NCBI RefSeq assembly: GCF_018446385.1
Contig: NC_056002.1
Span: 10,178,894 to 10,242,893, forward strand
Direction of reading: 5' to 3'
DNA: 64,000 nt
Source: Zingiber officinale
Lineage: Eukaryota > Streptophyta > Magnoliopsida > Zingiberales > Zingiberaceae
Shown here: positions 31,371 to 43,415 of the stretch, in pieces
How positions within the stretch are numbered: position 1 is the stretch's first letter
How the letters are laid out: the number at the start of each line of letters is the position of its first letter
The notes under the pieces: generated by a model
Databases searched by the model: none
What the model was told of the DNA's origin: nothing
The model's input: the letters and a program-made list of their open reading frames with translations, nothing else
Made by a program: the position numbers and the translations under genes

Positions 31371-33769
31371 TGTTGGAGTGTATACTGAAAGCCTAAGCTT
31401 TTGTAAACATTTGTCTTGAATAAAGAATCACATTTGGTCAAATTATTTACATTTGTTTGTAGTTGTTCAATTAATTTATATTGTAGATAACATAGCATGT
31501 GGTGTCATATGCAGAAGATAATGTTATCAGTACCTTATAAATTATAAACAGTAGCTCACGACCAAAATGGAAAGGAACAAACCATTAGAAGGTCGTAGTG
31601 TAATTAGGTATCAGTTTATCTTGACTGTATAATTACACTAGTACACTTAGAGTGTATTGAGTAGGATCATTTGAGGTCGTTTCTTTTATACTGATTTTAT
31701 AAAGAAACAAAGACCTCGGTTATTATGGAAGTGTGTGCTCTTAATCCTAATATAATAACAAGCACATATATTTGATATTTATTTCTTTAATTTATCAATG
31801 GGTGAGATTTAGTTCGATGAATCAATAAGCCCGATAAGTTGGGAAATGGTATCACTTATAGTGTGTGTTGTTGATTATAGAAGGAAACTGTGTCCTAGAG
31901 ATACTAGGTTGATAATGTCCCCAAGAGGAGCTCATAAGGATTGTCATGTTAAACTGCAGGTGGACTTAGTAGTGGACGATAAGGTTGAGTGGTACTACTC
32001 TTGGACTAAGATATTAATTAAATGAGTTGTCAGTAACTCACTTAATTAGTGGACATTCGATATCTTAAACACAGGGAGACTAACACACTTATAATAAGAA
32101 GGAGCCCAAAAATGTAATTTGGGATTGGTGCGGTAGTTCAATGATAGTTCTCTAGTGGAATGAATTATCATTGATAAAAATAAGTTGTGTGTTCGGGGCG
32201 AACACGGGATGCTTAATTTTATCGGGAGACCAAAACCAATTCCTCCTCTCGGTCCCTATCGTAGCCTCTTATTTATAGAGTTCTATACCCACCTATACCC
32301 ACCTTCTATACCCACCCAATAGGGGCCGGCCAAGCTAGCTTGGGAACAAGCTAGGGCCGGCCTAGGTATAAGAGTCGGCCCTAGCTTGAACCCAAGCTAG
32401 TAGGGCCGGCCAAAATAAATTAAAAAGAATTTTAATTTTAATTTTTATTATGTGGAATAAATAATTTATTAAAGAGAATTTAAATTAAATTATCTCTCTT
32501 GTAAAATTTACAAAAGATTAAAGAAAGAGATTAGATCTCTTTCCTTATTTGTAGATTGGTGAGATATTTTATTTTCTCTTTAAAAATTATTCACATGTTG
32601 TAAAATTAAAATTATAGAAATTTCTTTTATTAACCATGTAGAGATTTTTAAAGAGAAATTTTAATTTTAAAATTTCCGGAAACAAATTAGGAAGTTTTAA
32701 TTGTTGATTGAAACTTGTCCAATTTGTTCTCCAATGATGTGGCCGGCCAAAGTAGATTTAATTGGGAAATTTTATTTTATTTTATTTTTCTCAATTAAAT
32801 CATGTCAAGGAAATTGAGAAAAATTTTATTGTAATTAAATTTCCTAATTTGCCTAGGCTAAGGAATATAAAAGAATGGGTGAGGGTGCCTTCAAGAAAAA
32901 CAACATCTATTATTTCTCTCCCTCTTTTGTTCCTTGGTGTGGCCGGCCATCCTCTCCCTCTCTTCCTCTTGTGGTGGCCGAACCTCTCTCTCTCCCTTGG
33001 AGCTCTTGTGGTGGCCGGATACTACTTGGAGAAGAAGAAGAAGAAGGAGAGAAAGCTAGCATCTCTTGGAGCTTGGTTTGTATTTTGGTTTTTCTCCTTG
33101 GTGAAGTTTTTCCTTTGTGGCCGAACCTTGCTTGGAGGAGAAGAAGGTGGTTGGTGGTTTCTCATCTCGGTAGATCGTTGCCCACACAACGTCCGAGGTT
33201 AGAAGAGGAATACGGTAGAAGATCAAGAGGTTTTTCTACAAGGTATAACTAGTAATTTTTATTTCCGCATCATGCTAGTTATTTATGGAAATAATACCAA
33301 ATACAAGAGGATTATGTTCTAGAATTTCGAATATGTTTTTTTGATGTTGTGTTCTTTTGTTTTTTCTTTTCCTTGTGATTTGATTGTTCTCTTTGGTTAA
33401 CCTAAAGTTATTTTAGGAAATTAAATATTAGCTTTCTATAAAAGGTTTTGTCTAGTCGGTGGTGGTTGCTCCCATATCCAAGAAGGCCATGTGCCTCGCC
33501 ACGTCAGTACTGGGAACCAATTATGGAAATTAATATTTAATGGAATTAATAACTTAAGGAGACTTGGGTCGAACGTGTAAAGTTCCGCAGGAGATCCAAG
33601 TCAAAACCTAAAAGAACAAATAGATTAAGTTTTGGATCAAACGTGTTAAGTTCCGCAGGCGATTCAAAATTTAATTTAAAAGAACACATGGTAGCTAGGA
33701 AAAGGTTCAGACCTTTATACAAAATTTGTGTACAGTGGAACCTATAGGTTTTCCGAGTAGCAACCAACA
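31371..33769 (+). repeat. 3' LTR of the copia element
   Basis: 2399 bp with TG/CA ends. It contains repeated palindromic GGGCCGGCC blocks with 'aagctagctt' at about 32325-32410 and AT-rich stretches around 32400-32700. The frames seen at 32762-33252 are low-complexity shadows. Confidence 0.85.
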
Positions 33770-34394
33770 GTGTGCATACCTTCGTCGATGTCTGGGGTCT
33801 TTATATAGGACCTCGGGGGAGCGCGGGCACGTTTCCCGATGCGTGCACGCTTCCCCAAACATACCTTAACAAGCCTGTGTCAGAAAAGTACCTCTGGCGC
33901 CATTCCGCAATCGTCCGAGCATATTCCGGATGTGACGGTGGAAGCTTCCGCCGTATGATTCTGTGTACGGCTCGGCCGCCAACTCTGTTGCCTGTCGGCG
34001 GCAGGTGTCTCGAGGATGATGTTATTCCTTGTCTCCTTTGTCCTTTTGCGTTCCTTGTCTGTTCCGGAGCCGAGCGGATCGGCCGCTCGGCAGACATATC
34101 ACTTCTGCGTCGGTCATATGCTCGGATGAGACTGCTCCTGCCTGTGTTGCCTTGTGTACCGACCGAACGGACAACCTGCTCGACCCTTGAAACCTTTTTA
34201 CCTTGAGCATCGGAAACCCGCCCCCTAGTCAGGTTGTCTTTCATTCGGTTCGGAGGATTCACGGCTGGTCGGCCCTCGGGGCTCTGTCGGTAGGCCTACC
34301 TCGTCCGATCGGCCGGTCTCCGGGTTGACTATCTTGACCTTTGACCTCCACGTGTCGTTGACCCCCCGCCGACGAGGGTCCCCCGTCCTTATCA
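33770..34394 (-). repeat. U3 of the 5' LTR of the Tat-type gypsy element
   Basis: GC-rich sequence reading on the minus strand from TGATAAGGACGGGGGACC (34394 downward), a Tat-like LTR start. A TATA box (TATATAAAG, minus strand) lies at about 33799-33808, some 30 bp before the copia boundary. The rest of the LTR, the primer site and the leader are missing. 34395 onward is unrelated flank. Confidence 0.65.
33799..33808 (-). promoter_or_regulatory. TATA box of the gypsy LTR promoter
   Basis: TATATAAAG on the minus strand within the GC-rich U3. Transcription would start near the present copia boundary. Prediction by motif and position only. Confidence 0.5.
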
Positions 34395-34639
34395 CCGAAT
34401 CAATTCTCATTAAATCCATTGGATTGATATCCATCCCCATATTTATACTTATTATATTCTGTAAACAATAATTTTTCTTCATATTATATATAGATATAGA
34501 AAAAATAAAAAATAGATTAATTATTTAATCGGATCTTAAAAAAAAAAACAGCAAATACCATCTTCAAAATATTGAATTCTCCGTGAATTTGGGATGGACT
34601 TATTTAAGTCGTGTGGTTTATTTAGATTAGTAAAATTTC

Positions 34640-35130
34640 ATGAGATCATTTAAACCTTTCCCCGTCCTCTGCCCACCCCCGAGCCTGCCCCCTCTTCCAC
34701 TCCTCACTTCCCGATGCCCCCGCCCCGGCCTCCGCACGCGTGCGACGCCCATCAGGGCCGCTGGTAACCGGAGAACCTCTTCTCCTCTCTCCGGTGCATC
34801 CTTTGCCCTCCCCTTCTCCCTTACTCTTCCTCTCCCTCACTTATCCCCTCTTCCTCGTCTCGTGACGTTCCCCTCCGGAGCGGCACTGCACGGTGAGCTG
34901 CCCAAGCCACCGCCGCAGGACGGAGGAATCGTTATTTCCCTACGGAAACCCTAGTCTTTTGTTCCCACTTTTTCTCTCTCACTCCTGTCTCCTCGTCACT
35001 CCGACCCACCTCCTCTCGAGCGGGTGGGATCCCGACGTCGGCGAAGCCCCCTTTGCTACTCCCATTTCCACATTTGGAACTGATCCGTTGGCCTTTTGGA
35101 TCGCAGTGCAAACGATCACAATCAGCTTGG
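34640..35130 (+). other. Possible 5' UTR exon of a host gene
   Basis: A C/T-rich, GC-rich block (34650-35060) in AT-rich surroundings, typical of plant promoter-proximal 5' leaders. It ends in a good donor ('cagcttggg|ggtaagg', near 35132). A 104-codon ATG frame at 34640 is low complexity and probably not a protein. The next plus-strand host coding exon in the window is the YTH gene at 45449, whose ATG directly follows an acceptor, so this could be its non-coding first exon. Transcript data would be needed. Confidence 0.3.
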
Positions 35131-35132
35131 GG

Positions 35133-36015
35133 GTAAGGACTAAGGATGCGGTGAGCGTTTTCCTCCCTTGTATTGTTGAACGATTATTTACGATCTAATA
35201 CCTGTTATTTATTCATATCTGATTGGTTCAATATTTCTCCATCATCGTAATCTTATCTATTGTTTTCTTGTTAAGAAAAGTATTAGGTAGTATCTCTCGC
35301 TTTTATTTCTATTTTAGGCTTGGAATGGTGAGATTATTGATGTTGGCTTTGTTAAATTGGGTATTTAGGGATTGTACATCCATGGCCTCCTTGGTTGAGG
35401 AAATTATTGGGTGAGAGTGTATACCACTTTTATTTATATTTTAGAATTGAAATAGCGATATTATTGATGTTGGCTTTGTTATATATTGAAAATTCAGGGG
35501 TTGGTTGTTAATATAGTGTGTTTGCTGTGAAATAAATGTTAAAAAAATGAATATACCAAACCTAAAGTAAAAAATTTCTTTCGAGGTTGAGGCAACTATC
35601 AATCAATCATTAACTATATGGATGATAGTTCATGTGAATATATCCATACTGATATATTCACATTAACTATCAATCAATCTTTCGAGGAGCACCTAACTTT
35701 CTAAATTGATTAAAAGGTGTATCACACTTTTGTAATTACCAAATGGTGCATTAATATATCTAATCTTCTTTTTTTACCTCTCCTGACAATTTTAGGTCAT
35801 GTAGATTTTTAAAATTGCAAGGAATCTAAATATTCTCACCATTATTATTTTCTTGACTTTACTAGGTGTAGTCCAAAGGGTTTAAAAAAAAAATGTTTTT
35901 TTTCTTCTTTTTTCATGGCATGATATGGGGAGATATCGGACCCAATGTGAGCTTATTCTTCCATCACAGGTCTAAGGAATAAATTAAATAAAAAACGAAG
36001 ACATTTTTTTTTATT
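35133..36015. other. AT-rich intron-like sequence
   Basis: No gene seen. A stretch at 35770-35885 is a third, direct copy related to the right arm of the fold-back repeat at 36016-36285. Confidence 0.4.
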
Positions 36016-36285
36016 TTTTTTCAAAACTTTGAATCACCACTATGAATGCCAAAAATAGTAATGGAGATCATATTTAGACTCCTTGTAATTTTAGAAATTC
36101 ATAGGACCTGAAATAGTTACAATCCGAGGTATGTGGATTTCGGTCGAAATCCACTAATTGACCTAGAAATATTAGATTGTAATTATTTCAGGTTCTGTGG
36201 ATTTTTAAAATTGTAAAGAGTTTAAATATGCTCTCCGTTATTTTCGGCTTCACTAGTGGTGGTCCAGAGATTTTAAAAAAATTTA
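36016..36285. repeat. Fold-back (inverted) repeat, possible MITE
   Basis: The arm 36016-36136 ('ggacctgaaatagttacaat' at its inner end) and the arm 36170-36285 are imperfect reverse complements over about 100 bp, with a central stretch containing 'gatttcggtcgaaatc', itself palindromic. No clear target duplication was found, so the class is open. Confidence 0.6.
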
Positions 36286-37827
36286 ATTCATATTGAATAA
36301 AATTCCACAGGTGAGAGAAAAAAAGAAAGAGATTGAATTGCTTTCCACGAGTGGAGATGTCTGGAGGGGTAAAACAGGAATATTAGATATATTAGTACAC
36401 CAAAAAGTAATCAAGAAATAAAAAAGGGGAAGGATTAAAAATTAAACAGGGAAAAAACGAGAAGCAGTTAGATTTATAAAACTGACGGTAGCGAATAAAA
36501 CAAAGGTGATTTGACAAATTTTAAAAAATATATATACAATTATATAATTTAAAAAAGAGAGATGACAGAAAAGGATTAAAATGTGATAGATCCAATGTTT
36601 TTATTTTTTATAATCTTCTTTAATTTTTCTTCTTTTGTTTCTTGTACGTTCATATTATATCTTTTCATCTTTTAATGATTATGATTATGCTTATTATGAG
36701 ATTTATTATTGTTTGTTTTTTTTCCCCAATATTTCGCCTCTCAAGAACCTGATGCCTTCTCCTTGTCTTGGATGAAATGATGGACTACAGTCTCATCTTG
36801 ACATTTCTTTCATAAAATAGATGATTGCAACTTTTGATCTTACTTATGGCTTTACTGGTTGCATGTTGATGAGTAGATACTAGGGCATTAACTAGTTGCC
36901 TCGTCTTTTGAAGTAATATCAATGCAAAGGAAATAGAATTAGATAAATAAATTGGCGAATAATTCTAGATTGACACATCTACATTTAAAGGAAGCAAATT
37001 GGAGAATAATTGGGGATTGAGATTTTAAATTTGATTTTTATCATTTGGCAAATTGTCACATTAATTTGGTAATTTAAAGTTATCACATTTTTCTCCTTTG
37101 ATAATTAATTATTCACAACTATGGTCTAACGTGATTTCCTATATTGGGATATGTATTTCCAAGTTTTTTAGAGTTGGATTTATTAAAAAAGAAGTCCCTA
37201 AAATTGTAATAGTGAATAATAATTTCACTTGATTTTCTCTGTGCGAATTTCTTTTGTGTGCGGTTCATTACTGTGCTACATCAAATATCGGACTTTACAC
37301 AACTTTCTTCCATATTAATTCCTCATCTCAAGAATAGAGATAGATGTTGAATCATAATCCATATCTTTCACTCCATAACCTTTGCAAATTCGTGATCTTT
37401 GCTAACTTCAGATCTTGCATTGTCTTTAAAATTAAGGGGACTTTAACTGAAGGGGTGCCAACCAAGCTGCATTATTAGTTTCATTTGAATAACTTTGGCA
37501 ATTGTTGGTGCATCCAGACGTTGGATTCCAACCATGCATATGTGGTATCTATGGATAACATTTGGCACCTCATCTAGAGCTACCTCATCAATCAAACGAC
37601 GATGATTGTCTACCCCTTGTCTTGAACTTGGTGTTGTAAAAATTGATTTGTGTTTCCAATTTTCCCCTAAGCTCTTCCAGAATTGATTGATAATCTGGGT
37701 ATCACAATATGAAGATCAAAGAAGTCCCTGTAAATGCACGTTCTCCTCGAAGTAAAGATGAACAATCTTGACAACATCTATAGTCTTCCTGGAAGCTACA
37801 AAATAGGCCATTAGAATATAAGGTTTG
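36286..37827. other. AT-rich sequence without recognised genes
   Basis: No convincing coding frame, RNA gene or terminal repeat. May be intron or old transposon debris. Confidence 0.35.
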
Positions 37828-38589
37828 TCAGTCGCGGAGTAAACCCATTGCTTCTTGTTCACCAGCCGCTAACTGATAAATCCCCGCAATGCTATTAGTA
37901 GGAGTAGTAGTATCAACAAATTCATTTTCTTCATTGAGAGCAAGTAATGACTCGCCATTGTTTTCATCAATTAATGGATCAAGAGTGTTAGCTTCGAGGT
38001 AGGCACTCCTGAAGTCTTCAATGACATTGCATGATGTTGCATCGTCATTGATCTCGTCCGGAAGCTGAGTCAGGTGTGGGTGTCGATGACAGGGTAAGAA
38101 CGTTAACAGGGAGAAGACCTGGGCCTGGGACTTGAGGGTATGCCACAGGCTTTTCGCCTTCCCACAGAGGGGGACGATCGGAGCTAGGACCACGAACCTG
38201 CAGACACCACAGACCAAGAACTCGGGAGTGTTAGTGCGAGAATCAAGGAAGAGGTTCCAGGCGCAGACACTTCAACACTCAAGTCATGAGCAATACCCAG
38301 CGAAAAATGCAGGAAGAAGATGAACAGTAGTACTCTAGTAGATACGTGTGTGCGCGCGTACTTGAAAGAGGACCTCCCTTTTATACTCCCTTATAACCTC
38401 CGTAATTATGAGACATCAGAGAATGTCGGATGTCAGGGTATATTGGATGAAAGAGGATGTACAGCGGACTCCCATTAGGTAGGGGAAGGTTCCGCTTTAT
38501 GCATGTGGCAAAACATCGGAATATTCTCTAACGAATAGCTACTATTCTTTGACAAGTAGTTGTGATTTCTTGACAATATTGTCTCCTAG

Positions 38590-39139
38590 CAATAGTCTGA
38601 CAGGTGTGGAACCGACCGGTAGTAGATTAGGAGCTGTGCCCATGAGAAATGAGGGGACTGTGCCCTAGGATCCGAATAGCGTAGTGCCAGCCAAGAGTAG
38701 ATTGGGAGTGGGGGATTGAGCCCTAGGGTTCAACCGACATGGAGCCGACTGGGAGTTGTGCCCAAGAGAAGTGGGGGGACTGAGCCTTGGGGTCTGACCG
38801 GTATGTAGTCGGCCGGGAGTAGACTGGGAGTTGTGCCTAGGAGTAGGGGGACTGAGCCCTGGGGTCCCACCGGTATGTAGCCGGTCGGGAGTAGACTGGG
38901 AACTGTGACCAGGAGAAGTGGAGGGATTGAGCCCTAGGTTCGACTGACATATAATCGACCGGGAGTAGACTGGGAGCTGTGCCCAAGAGAAGTGGGGGGA
39001 TTGAGCCCTGGGTCCGACCGACATGTAGCTAGCCGAGAGTAGACTGGGAGTTGTGCCCAGGAGAAGTGGGGGACTGAGCCCTCTGTCCGACCGACATGTA
39101 GCTGGCTGGGAGTAGACTGGGAGCTGTGTCTAGGAGAAG
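38590..39139. repeat. Tandem repeat, unit about 72-74 bp
   Basis: Seven or more copies of a unit with GGGAGTAGACTGGGAGTTGT and 'ggggactgagccct'. For example the 'gtatgtag' mark is at 38801 and 38873. Further copies continue after the hAT insertion (39740-39773) and, diverged, after the solo LTR (41624-41710), so the array was continuous before those insertions. Confidence 0.85.
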
Positions 39140-39739
39140 TAGGGATGTAAATGAACCAAACGGTTCGCGAGCTATTTGGAGCTCGATTCGGTAAAAAGTT
39201 CATTCGAATTCGTTCGTTTATCTTATCGAGCCGAGCTCGAGCTCGAGCTCGATTTCGAGCTCGACAGTTTTATCGAGCCGAGCTCGAGCTTAAGGATATT
39301 CGGCTCGTGAGCTTGCGAACATGTTCGTTTATAGGCTCGCGAGCCAACAAAATGAGCCTTAATACGAGCCTTAAACCGAGCCAAAAAAAACGAGCTCTAA
39401 AACGAGCCAAAAAAACGAACTCTAAAACGAGCCTTAAAATGAGCTTTAAAATGAGCCAAAAAATGAGCTTTAAAATGAGTCAAAAAACGAGCTCTAAAAC
39501 GAGCTCTAAACGAGCCCGAACTCGCTTAACGAGTTAGGCTCGTTAACTTTGATAATCGAGCTAATAACGAGCCGAGCTCGAACTGTTCGCGAGCTTGATA
39601 ATTCTAAAACGAGCTGAGCTCGAGCCTTGTGATAAAAGCTCGATTCGAGCTCGAGCCGAGTTCGAGCCCGAATATAACTTAAACGAGCCGAGCTTGAGCC
39701 TAATACTGTTCGGCTCGGTTCGGCTCGTTTACATCCCTA
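39140..39739. mobile_element. Non-autonomous hAT element (GAGC-rich MITE), 600 bp
   Basis: Terminal inverted repeats TAGGGATGTAAATGA and TCGTTTACATCCCTA, flanked by a perfect 8-bp duplication AGGAGAAG (39132-39139 and 39740-39747), as expected of hAT. The interior is built of short GAGCCGAGCTCGAGC-type and AACGAGC(C/T) repeats. No transposase. A diverged relative with the same design lies at 58451-59216. Confidence 0.93.
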
Positions 39740-39773
39740 AGGAGAAGTGGGGGACTGAACCCTGTGTCTTGAC

Positions 39774-41623
39774 TGTTGGGATATGCCTGATGTGGTGCGT
39801 GCTAAAACATGTTTCGTAAACATGTGCAGCGAAAAATAAAACAATAATAATTCCTAAATTATTACATCACTCGCACTACACGCATACAAGGATACAACGT
39901 ACCAAACATGATCGCATGATTAAATTTTTACGGAAAATAAATTTACGCTAGGTGTACCTTACGGATGACCTGTAACGAGAAGGACATCAACCGTAGCGAC
40001 ACTATTGAACCTCGCCTCTATTCGTATCCACGCCGAGCTCCTCAAGACAACTCCTTGAGTACAAGCTTTTCCTTCGGAAGTTACTAGCTACGAGCGAAGA
40101 AGAGGGATCAAGAGGAAGAGGAGCACACAAGAAAGAGATTTCTTCCTTGTGGTGGTCACAGCAACAAGGGGAAGGGCTTCCCCTTGTTGGCGGCGACAAA
40201 GAGAGAGGGGAGAGGGAGAGGAGAAGAGAAGTTGGGTTAAGATTTTCCAAAAACCTTACAAGCCAATTAATGATCTCATGTGTATATTTTCTCTCAACCA
40301 TATCAATATATATAGCTCTCATTAATGAGTTGGATTAGAAAGCTCAAATCGAACCCATTATCTCTTAACAAAATATTAGCCCATTAATCCCTTGGTTTGG
40401 TTCACAGCTAAACCAAGTTGGTTCATGACTAATTCATAATTAAACAAAATATGGTCCCACTCTTCCATAAGAGATGTGGCCCATCCGCACTTCTATTGCG
40501 ACAAATATTTCCATATTTGTCTTATGTATGGTTCAACCAAACATTTATCTCTTAATCTAAGAATTTTATTCTTTGACTTGTTTTACGTCTTTTAGAGACT
40601 CGTTAGTGCGTGTGACCCGATAGGTTCTCGGTTTATTTTGGCCGTCCATAATTAATTACTTAATTACAGAACGATCATGAGTGACGCCTAGTAGTACATT
40701 ATGATCGCCAATTAGTCGTAAAATCATATTTGATCTTAGAATTAATTCTAAACCCTTCAGCAGTGAGTCGTGCCTCGTTTCTTTCACTCGTCTTATACCC
40801 ATTTGGTTCAGGACATGACCTTCGTGTCTTGTTCTCACTAGGCTGACTACGTCACACCTAGCCCAAGTAATACTTCTTCGTTCTGCGGATTCAAATTACT
40901 TGTACATGTGTACAAGAGTCTCGCACTCTTAACATATGATGTTTTGGCCAAAGACTTTGAGTAATAATCCTAACGAGTGACCATAGGGTATACTTCTCCT
41001 TGCAAGGAGCGATGAATCCTCTGTGGGCTATCCAAAGATATTCGGGCACTTCAACTTATACTCAATCATTCCGGGTCCACACCTTAATGAGATGCTTGCT
41101 TAAGATGTCAAAGTGTAAGTTTCTATGACCAAGATGACTTGTATACCTTAAGTCGAAGGAAACTTGCACTCGTGTTGCATTAAGAACTTCACAGACATAT
41201 TTATATATATGTAGAGAACCATATGAAATCTTACAGCGAGCCATTCCAATGAACTAGTTACCATAATTAGCATCCACGTTTAACTCTCGACATCCCAATG
41301 CCTCCAGCCAGTGAGAAAACAGCTGATTGGTCGAACCAAGGAGTATAATCCGTGCTAATCTTACAGAATTGATGATATCCGAATACATCAATTTGACGAC
41401 TAGGGAAATTTCAATATATTCATAATTGCACATGTAGAGATAATCACTAGTTGCGATCCAACCATAAATTCTCTTATGCTATGAATTATATTATGGATAT
41501 TCAGTAAATGAGTTTAAGACAATCAAACATATAATATGCATTCAAATAGTGAATATATACTTATCAAATAAATAGAAAAAAATCGTAAGGCGATTGCCTT
41601 AGGACATTCCTTAAATTCTAACA
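39774..41623 (-). mobile_element. Solo LTR of a copia-like element
   Basis: 1850 bp. On the minus strand it starts TGTTAGAATTTAAGGAATG and ends CCCAACA. There is no pol on either side. The 5-bp flanks (ttgac and cacta) do not match, so either the ends have decayed or flanks were lost; solo status is inferred from the absence of internal sequence. Confidence 0.65.
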
Positions 41624-41776
41624 CACTAGGGCCTAGGTTGGTCGGGACTGGATTGGGATTAGTTATGCGGTGTGGGGGACCAAGTTCCAGGGGAACCCTG
41701 CCCGCGACTGCCACCTAGACCACCACATCAACTTGACTATTGACCTCCTCATACTCCTAGGGTCCTCCATTATACA

Positions 41777-42430
41777 CCATATCAATCATAAATTTGATTG
41801 TTAGGAACAACACAAATTTTCATAGCTTCTGCACCAGTATCCAAAGGTTTCTCTGTCACCTCAAGGCTTCCTACTTCGCCAATTTCTTCGGTACCTTTAA
41901 TCTTCTAGTCCTTTGCATCCGTAGATTGAAAAACCACAAGTTTAGAATTTTCCTCTACTTCAAGAGCCTTCTTGTTCGCACTATCCTCCAATATGGCATG
42001 AATTGCATCCTCAAACAACCCACCATCCGGAATCTTACCTTTCTCCTTGTCTTGGACAGAACCCAAGGATGAAGGTTCTTACTCTTCAACTTTTCCGCCA
42101 ATGACACCTTTGTCAGGGAAATTATTAGTGCTCAAAACCTACAACACGCCGTCGTCATCAACCTAGATAAGGTTCGATACATCATGAGCCGAGATAGATT
42201 TCCTATCTCCCTCAACTGAAGAAGGAACTGTGCCACCTACGCCGGCTAAACTCACAATATCCGTAGAGTCCTCATCTTCTACAAGATATGCTGGGTCTCA
42301 TACCCCAATCTAATCATCAAGAATGAAGGTTGAATGTAATCAAAGGGAAGGAAGTGACTCTTTCATCTTCTCCCAATCTGTGATCTTGGTCTTGCCATGT
42401 TTCTCTCGTGAACGCCGCAACTGTCCCACC
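41777..42430 (-). pseudogene. Decayed coding relic, identity unknown
   Basis: A minus-strand frame with a few stops still reads like protein: 'GTVPSSVEGDRKSISAHD', 'IPDGGLFEDAIHAILEDS' and 'KKALEVEENSKLVVFQS'. I do not recognise it. It is acidic and lacks gag or pol motifs. It lies next to the LTR remnant and could be host- or transposon-derived. Confidence 0.35.
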
Positions 42431-43239
42431 ATGCTGATGCTTGGCCCCTAAGTTTGACAACAACCAATTTCATTTTCACACAACAGGTACTTCCTCATAA
42501 TAAAAAATCCTCTCCACAACGTACAAGAAAACTAGGGAAGATCAACTAGAAATCCGAGATGTCCGTACCATTCTTCTCAACCATGGCTTTCGCGATTGTG
42601 ATAGGGTTTTCAAAAATGGAATTAGAATTAAGATAAGGGAACTTACGACCTTCAAGGTCTTGCGCTGCCAGATGTTGAGTTAATTTTGTGACTTGTATCT
42701 CATCCTATACGCTATGATCATGGTGTAGGGCAATCGAATCCTTTCTCAATTGGATCCTGCCTGTTGCGACCATGACCACGACCATGACGACCATCCATTT
42801 GATCTACTAAGCTCTAATATTAATTGATGCCGGACATAATAGCGATTATTCTGGAGGCGGAAGTTAGAGAGAAACTGTAGAGAAAACAAGACACGAGAAA
42901 TTGACTAACGAAGAGAAATCATTGTTTGTAGGTTTTATCGAAAAAAGAGTTTGATTGAATAATAAAGATAATGTCTAAAACAACTAAATAGTCGTTTAAA
43001 TAGACCCAAAATCCTAACTTGCAAAAGACGGAAATATCCTTGAATCCTAGAATGAAACTTATTAAAAATAGTAATAAAAATGTCCGAAGCCTTCAAAAAG
43101 GCTCTAAATGACATTTTTTTTTTACCCAAAATTGGTTGGTTACGGGTTCCACTCGGTAATAACTATGAATCTCTAAACAATCTTCGATTTAGTTTGTAGA
43201 ACATCTCATTCTGATACCCGAATCAAAAGTTATGACCCG
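42431..43239. other. Unassigned, possibly old LTR-element debris
   Basis: Around 42805-42835 'aagctctaatattaattgat' resembles a decayed primer-site region (gctctgatacca), but no partner LTR was found. No gene seen. Confidence 0.3.
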
Positions 43240-43415
43240 TTGAAGCTCGACCCCTCCTGCATTAGGTGCTAAGGGCAGTCCGGTGCATGAAGCTCTTGCT
43301 AATGCGGGTCTCGGGGAAGGGTTCACAACCTTACCATGCTTTGCGAGAGATTGTTTTTGTGACTCAAACTCATGACCTCTAGGTGACACAATAACAACTA
43401 AAGGGGTGCTTAGTA
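43240..43415 (-). mobile_element. SINE, Au-like, minus strand
   Basis: The reverse complement has the tRNA-like head ('GAGGTCATGAGTTTGAGTC', a B-box remnant), 'CTCTCGCAAAGCATGGTAAGG', and the tail 'GACCCGCATTAGCAAGAGCT' followed by 'CATGCACCGGACTGCC', the layout of plant Au SINEs. It is more diverged than the copy at 58614. Ends are approximate. Confidence 0.7.

Larger units (their letters stand above)
28196..33769 (+). mobile_element. 5'-truncated Ty1/copia retrotransposon (Tork/Angela-like)
   Basis: It begins abruptly just before the protease and continues through integrase, RT and RNase H to a polypurine tract and one 2.4-kb LTR (31371-33769, TGTTGGAGTG...CAACCAACA). The 5' LTR, primer site and gag are absent. 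The left edge abuts gypsy gag and the right edge abuts the U3 of the gypsy LTR, so the missing copia 5' part and gypsy R-U5-leader probably went in one deletion. The left junction is placed only to within about 25 bp. Lineage placement rests on the RNase H end ('SKHIERKYHLIRDIVKRG'). Confidence 0.88.
647..34394 (-). mobile_element. Tat-lineage Ty3/gypsy retrotransposon, heavily interrupted
   Basis: Minus-strand element read from high to low coordinates: LTR U3 (33770-34394), gag (27056-28195), then protease, RT, RNase H, a second RNase H and integrase (5168-1167). The second, archaeal-type RNase H and the integrase C-terminus of the 'GDLVWKKV' type point to the Tat/Ogre/Retand lineage. Gag and pol become contiguous if 5169-27050 is removed: that insertion has 5-bp duplications TCCGT at 5164-5168 and 27051-27055. 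A copia element lies between gag and the U3. Premature stops and frameshifts make pol non-functional. The 3' LTR is not visible, because a different LTR (ending at 646) stands where it would be expected. Confidence 0.85.
37828..41776 (-). mobile_element. Gypsy LTR remnant with tandem U3 repeats
   Basis: Reading on the minus strand from TGTATAATGGAGGACCC (41776), a Tat-like LTR start with 'GGTCAATAGTCAAGTTGA', then U3 tandem repeats, a TATA box (GGAGTATAAAAGG, about 38388-38398), and a downstream part to about 37830. The unit is split by a copia solo LTR (39774-41623) and a hAT MITE (39140-39739). The frame 38217-37828 ('EDFRSAYLEANTLDPLIDEN') lies at the 3' side and is not identified; it could be leader or gag-like. 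Confidence 0.5.

Noticed and set aside
34640-34954. 104-residue frame as a host protein
   Set aside because: Low-complexity Pro/Leu/Ser read-through of a C/T-rich leader; no domain, and a leader fits better.
38665-39203. Frames with repeated 'QSTPGRLHTG'-like peptides
   Set aside because: Translation of the 72-74-bp tandem repeat.
39769-41628. Target duplication around the copia solo LTR
   Set aside because: Flanks ttgac and cacta do not match, so no duplication is claimed.
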